A stretch of DNA of 49,926 bases from JBEOJY01 sp040275305 (GCA_040275305.1 JBEOJY010000032.1:1-49926), one strand, 5' to 3'; counted from the first letter of the stretch, positions 34,757 through 43,600 are shown. The notes: generated by a model from the sequence alone, not told the origin. Numbers and translations: made by a program.

Positions 34757-35446
34757 TTATTTTTTGCTGACGAAGGAACGGTATAGCAGCGCCCCCAGCA
34801 CTCCGCCGAGAAGTGGGGCGGCCCAGAAGAGCCACAGTTGTTCCAGCGCCGCGCCTCCTGCAAATAGCGCCTGACTGGTCGAACGCGCTGGGTTTACGGA
34901 CGTGTTGGTGACCGGGATAGAGATGAGGTGAATGAGAGTCAAAGCAAGGCCGATCGCGATTGGCGCGAATCCAGCGGGGGCCTGCTTTTCCGTCGAGCCT
35001 AGAATAATCAGCAGGAAGAAGGCCGTCAGGACGACTTCAATCAGGAAGCTTGCGAGCAAGCTATAACCGCCGGGCGAATGCGCGCCATACCCGTTGGATG
35101 CGAAGCCGCCTGCGAGAGAGAAATCAGCTTTGCCTGATGCAATTAGGTATAACACGCCCGCTGCGGCCATCGCCCCAATAACTTGCGCAACGACATAGGG
35201 CATGAACTCTTTCCAAGAAAACCGCCCAGCTACGGCAAGCCCCAACGATACCGCCGGATTAAAATGACCGCCAGAAACTGGGCCGAAAGCGTAAGCGCCT
35301 GTCAGCACGGTCAGCCCGAAGGCAAGCGAAACTCCCGCGAAGCCAATGCCGAATTGGGGGAAAGCAGCCGCTAGAACCGCGCTGCCACATCCTCCGAAGA
35401 CGAGCCAGAATGTGCCAAGGAATTCCGCAATAAGCTTACGTTGCAT
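34757..35446 (-). CDS. aqpZ: aquaporin Z
   Basis: A 229-residue inner-membrane water channel. Both NPA boxes are present (GGHFNPAVSLG and NTSVNPARST), with six hydrophobic helices. The opening MQRKLIAEFLGTFWLVFGG and the SGKADF/FASNGYGAHSPGGYS section match E. coli AqpZ closely. The frame extends 89 codons upstream through a repeat, which is an artefact. The start is the ATG at 35446; another in-frame ATG four codons upstream at 35458 follows a GGAG at 11-base distance across nine C. Two homopolymer C tracts (35448-35454 and 35459-35467) lie in this leader, so expression could change if they change length. Confidence 0.95.
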   Translation of the reverse strand: MQRKLIAEFLGTFWLVFGGCGSAVLAAAFPQFGIGFAGVSLAFGLTVLTGAYAFGPVSGGHFNPAVSLGLAVAGRFSWKEFMPYVVAQVIGAMAAAGVLYLIASGKADFSLAGGFASNGYGAHSPGGYSLLASFLIEVVLTAFFLLIILGSTEKQAPAGFAPIAIGLALTLIHLISIPVTNTSVNPARSTSQALFAGGAALEQLWLFWAAPLLGGVLGALLYRSFVSKK

Positions 35447-35531
35447 TGGGGGGGACATGGGGGGGGGTACTCCGCGTGAGTGGGGCGATACGGCATTAGA
35501 ATTTTGGAAAACGGGATCTTGGGTAAATATT

Positions 35532-35772
35532 CTCCGTATGTCAGGAAAGCTAAAAAATGGCTGGCCCTCAAAGCGCTTGTTGTGGCTCATGAAAGACAAT
35601 CCTTGCAGAAGGGCGTCATCGCGAGGAGTTGCCCGCTTGTAAAGCGGGAGACGACGTGGCGATCCAGAGTCGATAGACTTGTCTCTGTAGCTCTGGATCG
35701 CGTCGTCGCCCAAAGGGGGCTCCTCGCGATTGACGGCCCTTGTTGCTTTTTCGGGGTTCCAGTCATACGGAG
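35532..35772. mobile_element. MITE-like unit containing repeat copy 7 (reverse of 23454 unit)
   Basis: The left end CTCCGTATGTCAGGAAAGC and the reverse-complemented right end CTCCGTATGACTGGAACC form imperfect terminal repeats. Both flanks match those of 23454-23736 in the opposite order (CAAAGCGCTTGTTGTGGCTC here, AAGCGCTTCTTGTGGCTTA there). It lies in the gap upstream of aqpZ. Confidence 0.65.
35614..35734. repeat. palindromic intergenic repeat, copy 7
   Basis: GTCATCGCGAGGAGTTGCCC, CGATCCAGAGTCGATAG, CTCTGGATCGCGTCGTCG and GGCTCCTCGCGATTGAC mark the outer and inner arms. A small hairpin (CCCGCTTGTAAAGCGGG) is inserted in the left arm. Confidence 0.85.
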
Positions 35773-35852
35773 TCTATCTTGCTTTGTAATGTATTTATTC
35801 ACTTGGATGTTCTCTCAGTCAACATAAAATCGCGCAGAGGACCAGCGGTCCG

Positions 35853-37031
35853 TTACGTCCGCAGCGATTTGATTTCGGGCAGACCCGCGACCCATGCCTT
35901 CAGAAGGCGGTTATAGGCACGGCCTATGCGGGCGACCCAATCGAGGCGTTGGGGAAGATCGCGCTCGATCAGGGCCGTGGCGAAGCGCTGGCTGACGGGC
36001 AGCCTTGCGACATCCTGACGCGCTTCAGCCAGCAGGTTGGCTTTATCGAGAAAATCGCATGGCGCGAGCGTATGGCGGTCCGCAAGATCGGCTGCGAGGC
36101 CTGCAATATCGTCGGGCGTCAGCTTGAGCAAATGAGTGGGGTGGGCGGCGTCCAGCGCCATGCGATGCGCGGCTTCGTCGTTCGCCGCGTCTATCACGGC
36201 GGAGGTATCCAGCGCGGCGGGGACTGAATAGGTCACGCCCGCGTGGCTGATGTATTCAAGGCCGTTCGAAAAGCCGCCGATGGCCAGCAGGTCGGACATG
36301 ATTCGCGCGACGCGCGTCGATCCCGTCGCCTGCGCGACGAAGAGCGCCGCTTCGGCATCCACGCGCGCGCGATGCAGGTATAGTCCATACAGCTCCGCGA
36401 GCGGCGAAGGCAGGTCCGAACGCGAAATCAGGAAATCGCGGCTGACATAATTTTCTGTGTTCCGGTGATTGCGCAGAAAGTGATCGATTTCAGCCGCCGT
36501 CAGCGGTAAATCAGCCTGCGCCGACGCGAATTCCTTCGCGCCATAGCCGCAAAGCGTGAAGATACTTTGCCAATCGTCCTGTTGCGGCAAATCGTCGGCG
36601 GGCGGAGAGGCAAGGCGCATGTCTTGCGCCATACTGTCCTCAAGCCGTTGCGGCATCGTGGGGATCAGGGTTTCTGAGGGTTTGAGCGGCAAATCCGGTT
36701 CCAGCAAGCCGGGTTCGATGGACTGGGCCAAAGTCGCCCGCAAGGCCGCCGCAGCTTCGGTGGCGGCGTCGCGTGATGCCCCCGGCTCGGCCAAGCGGTC
36801 GAGCCATTCGATGATCTTGCGATTGCGGCCCCAGGTCGCTGCGCCGGGATCGTCGTTGCTGGCGGGCACAAGTGCCATGATCTCCTCTATCGCAACTTGC
36901 GTTGGCGCGCCCGGCGCGATCAGGCCGTTATGATCGATTCTGACTAGCACGGATGGTTGACACCCCTGACTATCGAGCTTCTCTTTGCGCTCCCGCTTCT
37001 TCACTCTTGCCCATGATGGGAATTGCAACAC
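35853..37031 (-). CDS. hypothetical protein
   Basis: A 392-residue cytoplasmic protein with no signal peptide or membrane span; I recognise no family. It has an Ala-rich N-terminal third (EPGASRDAATEAAAALRATL), an acidic proline-containing spacer (MRLASPPADDLPQQDD), and a helical C-terminal half that may be a repeat-type alpha domain (LYGLYLHRARVDAEAALFV). The start is uncertain: the open frame reaches past 37061 (TTG, no Shine-Dalgarno), while GTG at 37031 has GAGG 8 bases upstream. It is between aqpZ and tRNA-Ala. Confidence 0.6.
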   Translation of the reverse strand: MLQFPSWARVKKRERKEKLDSQGCQPSVLVRIDHNGLIAPGAPTQVAIEEIMALVPASNDDPGAATWGRNRKIIEWLDRLAEPGASRDAATEAAAALRATLAQSIEPGLLEPDLPLKPSETLIPTMPQRLEDSMAQDMRLASPPADDLPQQDDWQSIFTLCGYGAKEFASAQADLPLTAAEIDHFLRNHRNTENYVSRDFLISRSDLPSPLAELYGLYLHRARVDAEAALFVAQATGSTRVARIMSDLLAIGGFSNGLEYISHAGVTYSVPAALDTSAVIDAANDEAAHRMALDAAHPTHLLKLTPDDIAGLAADLADRHTLAPCDFLDKANLLAEARQDVARLPVSQRFATALIERDLPQRLDWVARIGRAYNRLLKAWVAGLPEIKSLRT

Positions 37032-37061
37032 GGCAAGCGCCTCTGCGGGAACTGCTTTCAA

Positions 37062-37376
37062 GAACGAAAGCGTGTAAAGACTTGGATTTGATGAGCCTGC
37101 TGACAGGGCTTCCGATTCGCCCCTCGTGATCTGGTATGTATCACATGCGATTATTTTAGGTTAAGAAGAAATTTACCAAACTGAATCAAAATTAAGCTTT
37201 TGGCTCGTCTTTACATCATTATGTGTTTTACGTGTTACATATTGTTCCGATACTGGAATCAATTGTTGGTTACTTGGCTGGCTGTCCCGGCCTGCTCCGT
37301 GGCCTCCAAGCCGCTCCATAAACGCAACTTGACAGGAACGGCGCGGGCTTTCATAAAAGGCCTCCGTCCAGAGGAT
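37062..37376. other. intergenic region before tRNA-Ala
   Basis: About 315 bases. It should hold the promoter of tRNA-Ala and of the gene at 35853-37031 on the minus strand. The open frames here are short and unsupported. I see no clear elements. Confidence 0.4.
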
Positions 37377-37452
37377 GGGCCTGTAGCTCAGCTGGGAGAG
37401 CGCATCGTTCGCAATGATGAGGTCGTCGGTTCGATCCCGATCAGGTCCACCA
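37377..37452 (+). tRNA. tRNA-Ala (anticodon CGC)
   Basis: A complete cloverleaf: acceptor GGGCCTG pairs with CAGGTCC including the G3-U70 wobble that marks alanine tRNAs; D arm GCTC/GAGC; anticodon arm CATCG-TTCGCAA-TGATG with CGC at positions 34-36; T arm GTCGG-TTCGATC-CCGAT. The CCA is encoded. Reads GCG codons. Confidence 0.95.
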
Positions 37453-37608
37453 GTTTCCCTTTTCAGGGCGTCTCAGGATGCTCCATGATTTTTTAGCGCT
37501 TACCTACCGCCATAGTAATGCCCTAAGAGAATGGCTTGGCTTAAAAAACTCAGGCGAGGTATTCTCTCCTCTACTGTTGCACTTCGGTTGTGAATCCAGT
37601 TGTACGCC

Positions 37609-37629
37609 TGCGCGGTATGATACCGCGCA
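37609..37629. repeat. perfect 9-bp inverted repeat between tRNA-Ala and the KAP gene
   Basis: TGCGCGGTA-TGA-TACCGCGCA. It could be a terminator stem or a dimer operator for the gene at 37692; no T-run follows. Confidence 0.45.
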
Positions 37630-37691
37630 TGGGCGTCATTTTGACAACTTTTATGTGCGATAGTGATGTTTTTTAATAATGCGAGGATTCC

Positions 37692-39173
37692 ATGTCGCAG
37701 CTCATCAAGTCAGCGCAATGTGAATGTGTTGATAAGGCTTGGTCAGGGGATCGCCTTCAGGCGAAAAGAATTGCTGACTATTTGACTCCTGTTATTGGAA
37801 GCATCAAGCAGCCTTTTGTTATATCGCTGAATGCGCCCTATGGGACAGGGAAGACTTTTTTTATAAAAAATTGGAAAAAGGACTTAGAAGATCAAGGTTA
37901 CAAAGCGGTTTACTTCAATGCGTGGGAAACAGATTACACTGGCGATGTGTTAGTCTCTTTTGCTGGCTGCATAGACGAACAACTCCGCGATACAGTCTCC
38001 AAGACAGCATCCCTTGTGGCGCATGCAGGCAAGGTCGTTGCGACTAAACTGCTCCCTACGGTTGTAAAGGGCCTTGTCCGCAAAGGGCTGGGCGATGAGG
38101 CAATGCGCGCGATAGAAGCTGCGTCTTCTATTAAACCAGAGGACATTGATAGCACCACAAGCGCAATTGCCGATGGTATCGTGCACAGGCACAATGCAAT
38201 TACAAAATCTGTACAAGAATTCAAAACAAAACTTCAGGAACTAGTTACCCATTTACCTTCAAAAAATGGTGGTGATCGCAAAACCAAGCTCATTATTTTT
38301 GTGGATGAGTTGGATAGATGCCGTCCAACCTACGCCATCGAAGTTTTGGAATGCATCAAACATCTGTTTTGCGTGGCCGGGGTGGTTTTTGTTTTGGCCG
38401 CTGATATTGCTCAGTTGAAGGCAACTGTTTCTAAAATATATGGAGCTAACGTCAACAGCGAAGGGTATTTGCGCAAGTTTATTGACTGGCAATTGAATTT
38501 GCCCAAGCTTTCCAGAAGGCAGTTTTGTGAAGCTTTGTATAAAGAATTTCAGCTTGAGGACACCGGGAAATTTACAAGCAACGAAACGGTGCATACAGAT
38601 TACAAATACATGATAGACGCGATTACAATGGTCGCAGAAAGGTACGATTTATCGTTAAGAACCATCGCTCAAGTGTTTACGGACATCAATTTATGTGTGC
38701 GCAGCTTGAAGTTTGGAGAACACCCCCATCCATTCCCGTTAGGTCTTGTAGCTGCCCTAAGGCACACGCAACATACTGCAAAGGAAATTAATCAAATATG
38801 TTCGGGCAAGGCTTCTTGTGATCAAATAGTAGAAGGATTTAGATTCGACTTCGAGAGTTTGAAGCCATTTGACAGGATACGATTTAAAGAAGAAGCCGAG
38901 ATATTGGTTCGCGCCACATTTATGAGCAGAGAACAATATCTAAACATTAGTAAAGAACGAAATATTCTAACGACGGACATTAGCTCCGCGAAGAATGTGG
39001 GCAGAGAGCCATCCAAAGAAAATATTTCACGCCACAAGCATCTAACCTCTGTCATTGAATATTACGATGCATTTCATCAAGGCAAACAACTTGATCCACC
39101 TCAAGAACCCATAGCCCAACGAGTATTAGACAGGCTTGATAACATTCCCTTATTGCTTGTTGATGCTTCATAG
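37692..39173 (+). CDS. KAP-family P-loop NTPase
   Basis: A 493-residue protein of the KAP NTPase superfamily, some members of which act in phage exclusion or membrane-linked signalling. The Walker A is APYGTGKT (residues 48-55); the Walker B is IIFVDELDRC at about residues 200-208, followed by the sensor-like VVFVLAADIAQL. AVYFNAWETD before residue 80 fits the family. No convincing pair of membrane segments is present in the insert. GAGG lies 5 bases before the ATG. The gene is AT-richer with less biased codon use than flanking genes and sits right after tRNA-Ala, suggesting acquisition by transfer. No partner gene is attached. Confidence 0.85.
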   Translation: MSQLIKSAQCECVDKAWSGDRLQAKRIADYLTPVIGSIKQPFVISLNAPYGTGKTFFIKNWKKDLEDQGYKAVYFNAWETDYTGDVLVSFAGCIDEQLRDTVSKTASLVAHAGKVVATKLLPTVVKGLVRKGLGDEAMRAIEAASSIKPEDIDSTTSAIADGIVHRHNAITKSVQEFKTKLQELVTHLPSKNGGDRKTKLIIFVDELDRCRPTYAIEVLECIKHLFCVAGVVFVLAADIAQLKATVSKIYGANVNSEGYLRKFIDWQLNLPKLSRRQFCEALYKEFQLEDTGKFTSNETVHTDYKYMIDAITMVAERYDLSLRTIAQVFTDINLCVRSLKFGEHPHPFPLGLVAALRHTQHTAKEINQICSGKASCDQIVEGFRFDFESLKPFDRIRFKEEAEILVRATFMSREQYLNISKERNILTTDISSAKNVGREPSKENISRHKHLTSVIEYYDAFHQGKQLDPPQEPIAQRVLDRLDNIPLLLVDAS

Positions 39174-39248
39174 CGCTCGCCAAATGCAGATGCTGTATTC
39201 TTTTATGCGGTTCTACCCCAGTCATTGCCTAAAAAGTTGGTGCTCATC

Positions 39249-40262
39249 ATGAAAATTTCTCCCGCGCAGAGTGAATCTTTTTTACGCAAGCCGGACGGGT
39301 CCGGGCGGGTGGCGTTGTTGTTTGGGCCGGACACGGGGTTGACGCGCGAGCGGGCGGACAGGATTGCCAAGGCCATCGTGCCGGATATCAACGATCCGTT
39401 TCTTACTGCTTCCTTGTCTTCCTCTGCCGTTATTGACGATGCGGGCGTTCTCTATGCCGAAATGGCGGCGCAATCGCTGGTTGGCGGGCGGCGGCTGGTG
39501 CGCATTCAGGGCGCGGGCGACGGGGTGGCGGCGGCGCTTGGCGCATGGCTAAAGGACAAGCTGGGGGGCGATAGTTTCCTTTTGATCGAAGCCGGGGAGC
39601 TTGACAAGCGTTCGAAGCTCAAGGCCCTGTGCGAGGGGCATGCCGAGGTCGCTGTGCTGGCCAGCTATGTCGAGGAAGGCCCCGCGCTTCAACGCACGGT
39701 TTCTAGCCTCCTGCAAGCGCTCGGCGCGAAGATCGAGCCGGAGGCTTTGACTCTTCTGTGTAGCGCCCTGCCCCCTGATCGGCTCGCGCTGCGCAGCGAG
39801 GTCGAGAAGTTGGCGCTTTATGCCGGAAAGGATGCCACGATCACGGTCGAGGACGTGACGGCCTGCGTGCATGACGCGGGCGCGGCGGAAATGGACGATC
39901 TTGTGTTCGCGGTGGGCGCCGGGCAATCGAAGCGCGTCGCGTTGCTGTGCGATCGGTTGTTCGACGAGCAAACCTCGCCCGTCGCCTTGTTGCGCACGGC
40001 GCAGAGGCATTTCCTGCGCTTGCATTGGGCGCGGGCGCAGATGGATCAGGCGGGGTTGGGCGCGGCTGACGCTGTCAAGAAGCTCCAGCCCCCGGTGTTC
40101 TGGAAGAACGCCGACGCCATGGCCGCGCAGCTCCGGCGCTGGTCGCCCGCGCGGCTCGACGCGGCGTTGTCGCGGCTTTACGAGGCTGAAGCGATGGTCA
40201 AGCGCACAGGGACGCCGGACAAGACCCTTTGCGCGAGGCTGCTTCTGTCGCTGGCGGGGTGA
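39249..40262 (+). CDS. holA: DNA polymerase III subunit delta
   Basis: A 337-residue clamp-loader subunit. VALLFGPDTGLTRERADRIAK is the family opening, and the SLVGGRRLVRIQGAG and LALRSEVEKLALYAG blocks follow; the C-terminal third is the helical collar domain. It opens the beta clamp for loading at the replication fork. The ATG at 39249 opens the usual MKISPAQ; a TTG 24 bases upstream is in frame but less likely. It stands 75 bases after the KAP gene. Confidence 0.9.
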   Translation: MKISPAQSESFLRKPDGSGRVALLFGPDTGLTRERADRIAKAIVPDINDPFLTASLSSSAVIDDAGVLYAEMAAQSLVGGRRLVRIQGAGDGVAAALGAWLKDKLGGDSFLLIEAGELDKRSKLKALCEGHAEVAVLASYVEEGPALQRTVSSLLQALGAKIEPEALTLLCSALPPDRLALRSEVEKLALYAGKDATITVEDVTACVHDAGAAEMDDLVFAVGAGQSKRVALLCDRLFDEQTSPVALLRTAQRHFLRLHWARAQMDQAGLGAADAVKKLQPPVFWKNADAMAAQLRRWSPARLDAALSRLYEAEAMVKRTGTPDKTLCARLLLSLAG

Positions 40263-40307
40263 TTATATAGTCGTTCCGAATCATTTCCTTAAACGCGCAG
40301 TTAACGC

Positions 40308-40419
40308 CACGAGAAGTTTTCCGCCAAAGGCGGGAACCGATGAATTGATGCATAGTCCCGCAGAACATCGCTTCCGACTCTGGATCGCGTCGTCGCCTAA
40401 AGAAGGCTCCTCGCGATTG
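40308..40419. repeat. palindromic intergenic repeat, copy 8, left part worn
   Basis: Right arm CGACTCTGGATCGCGTCG and GGCTCCTCGCGATTG are good; the left arm is reduced to a GAGAAGTTTTCCGCC-type remnant with hairpin CCGCCAAAGGCGG. Confidence 0.65.
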
Positions 40420-40577
40420 TGGAATATTACGGAAATTATTGGTTAGACTATGACTCCGCCCCACTCTGCCCAGAACATGACGGGCAAGATAGGGGGAGAG
40501 GAACTGGCTCAAAAAACCGAACGCGTGGCCCATCGAGAGATGAACCACGCGCAGGCACGTGCTTGTTTTAGGCTAAA

Positions 40578-41276
40578 TTAGTAGGGTTTTACCGACGGGT
40601 AATTGCCTGGTGTATGAGACAAGGTGTAAACATTCGGCCTTGTCGCAGAAGCAGACGGGTCGATCACAACGGCAGTTCTCGAAGGATCATAACCATCCTG
40701 CGATTCAGCTGTTTTGGCGAACTCATGCTTCGCGATGACACGCTTGTCAGCAACAACTTCCATGCGAATGAACCCTTCGCCTACCGTGTTGGTTGCGGTG
40801 GCTGAAAACGCATTGCCCGGAATAAACGTGTTGTTTGGCGCGAAAGGCTCGGAACCTGCCCATCTCCAATCTTTGTTCAAATAGCCAGCTTGGAATCCAA
40901 CTGGGATACCCTGATTTCTTAATTTTTGAGTGTACGTAACTTCAGAGCATGCCCCACCCAAAATCGAAGCCACTGCGGTATATTGCGATTCAATGAGGCC
41001 GGCATCGTTGACTTTGCCGTCAATTCTCTGCTTGAGCGACGTAATGCCAAGCGCTTCGAGGTCGCTTCCGTTTTCTACGGTAACCCCATTAAACGTCTCT
41101 GGCTCATCCTTTGCTGGGTCCAGTACGATCACAAGGCCGTTGGTCATATTTTTAAATTCTTCCGGCGTTGTCGCGGCGCAAGCATCACAACCTGCTTTTG
41201 CGAACGAGCTCGTAAGGGCAAGCGCTGCGCCAAATGCAGTGGCAGCAATCTTGTTGGCACGTGAAGTATTTTTCAT
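40578..41276 (-). CDS. secreted protein of unknown function
   Basis: A 232-residue protein with a signal peptide (ANKIAATAFGAALALTSSFA then KAGCDAC). After cleavage, a Cys pair CDAC follows at once and a third Cys occurs in GGACSEV. The mature part has about 200 residues rich in Thr, Asn and Gly, probably beta-structured. GGAG lies 9 bases before the ATG at 41276; a longer in-frame start exists at 41291. I do not recognise the family; it may be periplasmic or surface exposed. Confidence 0.6.
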   Translation of the reverse strand: MKNTSRANKIAATAFGAALALTSSFAKAGCDACAATTPEEFKNMTNGLVIVLDPAKDEPETFNGVTVENGSDLEALGITSLKQRIDGKVNDAGLIESQYTAVASILGGACSEVTYTQKLRNQGIPVGFQAGYLNKDWRWAGSEPFAPNNTFIPGNAFSATATNTVGEGFIRMEVVADKRVIAKHEFAKTAESQDGYDPSRTAVVIDPSASATRPNVYTLSHTPGNYPSVKPY

Positions 41277-41595
41277 CTTAATAATCTCCATAGTTGAGGT
41301 TGGTTCATATCAAAGTCAAAGTTACGTTCGGCTGTTTGGCGGGAACGTCATGGACGAAGACGCCAATCAGCGTTCTCTCCGTAACAATTCATCAACAAAA
41401 CATCCGCAATAAAACTACCCGTAATGATATTTTTGGTTACTAGCATTCTTCTTTAAGAATTGCAAGGGTAAGTAATAAAATCCGGCGTTTTGATGCACAC
41501 ACTTAAGGGTATGCCGAAGAGCGATTCCCAGACATTACCCACGCCACATTCCGCGTTAACTTATTGTTTCACAACAATATATTATCGCATCTGCG

Positions 41596-41757
41596 CGCGT
41601 CATGCCCTTGATGAGCTGGCTTCCCTCACTCGATGTAGAAACAAGCGCAAAACGCGCAAGTAAAGCTTCCGCATTGAGGACAGTGGCTGGATTCTTGCCT
41701 TGCAGGCATGACTTTGGCACTTATTTTTTCTATAGTCATTACACTTCAAGAGTTGGA
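41596..41757. repeat. intergenic repeat family B, copy 3
   Basis: GATGTAGAAACAAGCGC, CGCAAGTAAAGCTTCCGC and a CAAGAGTTGG tail resemble the 34446 copy (GATGTTGAGAACAAGCGCC, GCAAGTGAAGCGCCTGCG, CAAGAGTTGG). Confidence 0.6.
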
Positions 41758-41785
41758 AACAATTTCGAAGAAAGGGCGGCCTGCC

Positions 41786-41941
41786 CCCCTCCCCCTCGTG
41801 GGGAGGGATAGGGAGGGGGGCCATCGGCGGTCCCGATCTGTGTCTTGGACAGAACAGGCCTCCCGCAAGGCTTATCCGACTTTGGGAATCATGCGCTTAC
41901 GGTGTGCCCCCCTCCCTATCCCTCCCCACGAGGGGGAGGGG
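41786..41941. repeat. element with perfect 35-bp inverted arms and 86-base spacer
   Basis: The arms 41786-41820 and 41907-41941 are exact reverse complements; each holds CCCTCCCCCTCGTGGGGAGG-type sequence, itself partly palindromic. The spacer is exactly 86 bases. The same layout occurs at 49765-49926. Confidence 0.9.
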
Positions 41942-42291
41942 ACTGCGCCGCGCCAGCGGCGAAATCGTACCCAACTCTTGATGCGCGATGGGTCTATTAT
42001 TAAATGGTTTGATTTGTAGTGTAGTATGAGACAAGCGTTATACTTGAACTCTTATATCCCCCACAGCGCCGCGCAGGGCTTTGGTCGCATTTTTCCCTTG
42101 CGGGGCGGGGGCGGAATGGCTACAAGCGAATAATGTTCATCGCGAAGCTTGATCTTCTCCGCCGTTTCGCTCGACGCGCCCGCTAGGCGCGAACATATCT
42201 GCTTACCCCTACATCATTGGATGAATTCGCCGCCCAACTCCGGAAGAGTTAGGGATCACGTAACGCAAAATCGCTTTCAAGGACATAAAAC

Positions 42292-43536
42292 ATGAACGCA
42301 TCGGATCTTAAGGGCCAGACCATCGCCTTCGCCGCGTCGGGCGGGCTGGACAGTTGCACGATCACGCATTGGCTGACGCAACAGGGCGTGAAAGTCGCCT
42401 GCTTCACGGCGGACCTTGCGCAGCCGGATGAGACGGATTTTTCTTCCATCGAGACGCGCATGCGGGCCTGTGGCGCGGTCGATTTTGTCGGGATGCCGTT
42501 GCAGACCGAGATGGCCAAGGCAGGCATCGAGGGCATTCAGGGCCAGATTTGTTATGAAGGACGTTACTGGTGCACGACGCCTTTGGGGCGGCAGGTGACG
42601 ACCAAGGGTATGGTCGAGGCTGTGCAGAAAAAGGGCCTTAAGGTCATCAGCCACGGGGCGACGGGACGTGGCAACGATCAGGTGCGGTTCCAGCTTATCG
42701 CCAATATGCTTGATCCTTCCTTGAAAGTCTATGCGCCGTGGCGGGACGAGTCCTTCCTGAACCGCTTCGGCGGCAGGATCCAGATGATCGAGTACTGCGA
42801 GCAGCATGGTTTGCCGATCAAGGCTTCGCGGGAAAAACCCTACTCGACGGACGCCAACCTTCTGGGCCTCACGCACGAGGCGGGCAAGCTGGAGTCGCTT
42901 GAGACTCCCGCGCGGTTCGTGACGGCGGAGATGGGCGTGTGGGCGGATCAGGCTCCCGATACGGCGGAGCAAGTCACGATCCGTTTCGAGCATGGCTGGC
43001 CTGTGTCGATCAATGGCAAGAAAACCGACGTGCTTTCGGCCATGAAAACCGCGAACGACATCGGCGGCAAGCACGGCATCGGCATCGGCCTGCACATGGT
43101 CGAAAACCGTTTCGTCGGCATCAAGTCGCGCGGGATCTATGAGGCTCCGGGGATGGAGTTGCTCGGTTCGGCCTATAACTTCCTTCTGCAACTCATCCTC
43201 GACCGCAGGGCGTTCGAGCTGTTTACCGCGTTATCGCAGCACCTCGCCAAACAACTGTATCAGGGTTACTGGAACGACCTCGCCTCGCGCATGTCACGGA
43301 AAGCGGTGCAGGAAACGGCGGCGCTCGCGACCGGAACCGTGACCGTGTCGCTGTATAAGGGCGTCGTGTCCTATGTCTCGGTAAGCGACGCGCCGCATTC
43401 GCTCTACACCAACGACAGCTCGATGGAGAGCGAAGGTTCGTTCGACCACAAGGACTCCGAGGGATTTCTCGGCGTGCTCGGCGTCTCGGCTCGCGCTTTG
43501 GCGCATGCCGGGCAGGTCAAGGCCAACGGCGGGTAA
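42292..43536 (+). CDS. argG: argininosuccinate synthase
   Basis: A 414-residue ATP-dependent enzyme joining citrulline and aspartate to argininosuccinate in arginine synthesis. The PP-loop is AASGGLDSC (residues 14-22). Family blocks GATGRGNDQVRFQL and KPYSTDANLLG are clear, matching the longer E. coli-like ArgG type rather than the short bacterial form. The ATG is preceded by an AAGGA-type Shine-Dalgarno 8 bases upstream. A strong hairpin and T-run follow the stop. Confidence 0.95.
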   Translation: MNASDLKGQTIAFAASGGLDSCTITHWLTQQGVKVACFTADLAQPDETDFSSIETRMRACGAVDFVGMPLQTEMAKAGIEGIQGQICYEGRYWCTTPLGRQVTTKGMVEAVQKKGLKVISHGATGRGNDQVRFQLIANMLDPSLKVYAPWRDESFLNRFGGRIQMIEYCEQHGLPIKASREKPYSTDANLLGLTHEAGKLESLETPARFVTAEMGVWADQAPDTAEQVTIRFEHGWPVSINGKKTDVLSAMKTANDIGGKHGIGIGLHMVENRFVGIKSRGIYEAPGMELLGSAYNFLLQLILDRRAFELFTALSQHLAKQLYQGYWNDLASRMSRKAVQETAALATGTVTVSLYKGVVSYVSVSDAPHSLYTNDSSMESEGSFDHKDSEGFLGVLGVSARALAHAGQVKANGG

Positions 43537-43560
43537 GGCCTGGCAATTGTCGCATATGGG

Positions 43561-43600
43561 CGGCGCGGTTGGCGATAAGCTGGCCGCGCCGTTTTGGTTT
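43561..43600 (+). terminator. argG terminator
   Basis: CGGCGCGG pairs with CCGCGCCG (8 bp) around a 15-base loop, followed by TTTTGGTTTT. It overlaps the 3' end of the parE-like gene on the other strand. Confidence 0.7.

Larger units (their letters stand above)
41277..42291. other. long non-coding region before argG
   Basis: About 1 kb without a supported gene. It holds repeat family B copy 3 (41596-41757), then a perfect 35-base inverted pair (41786-41820 and 41907-41941). The final 240 bases before argG contain a GC-rich stretch of unknown role. Confidence 0.6.

Noticed and set aside
35447..35713. N-terminal extension of the aquaporin frame by 89 codons
   Set aside because: It runs through a palindromic repeat and two poly-C tracts; the AqpZ family starts at the ATG at 35446.
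37453..39224. A tRNA-integrated island with flanking att repeats
   Set aside because: No copy of the tRNA-Ala 3' end was found downstream by eye, and there is no integrase gene.
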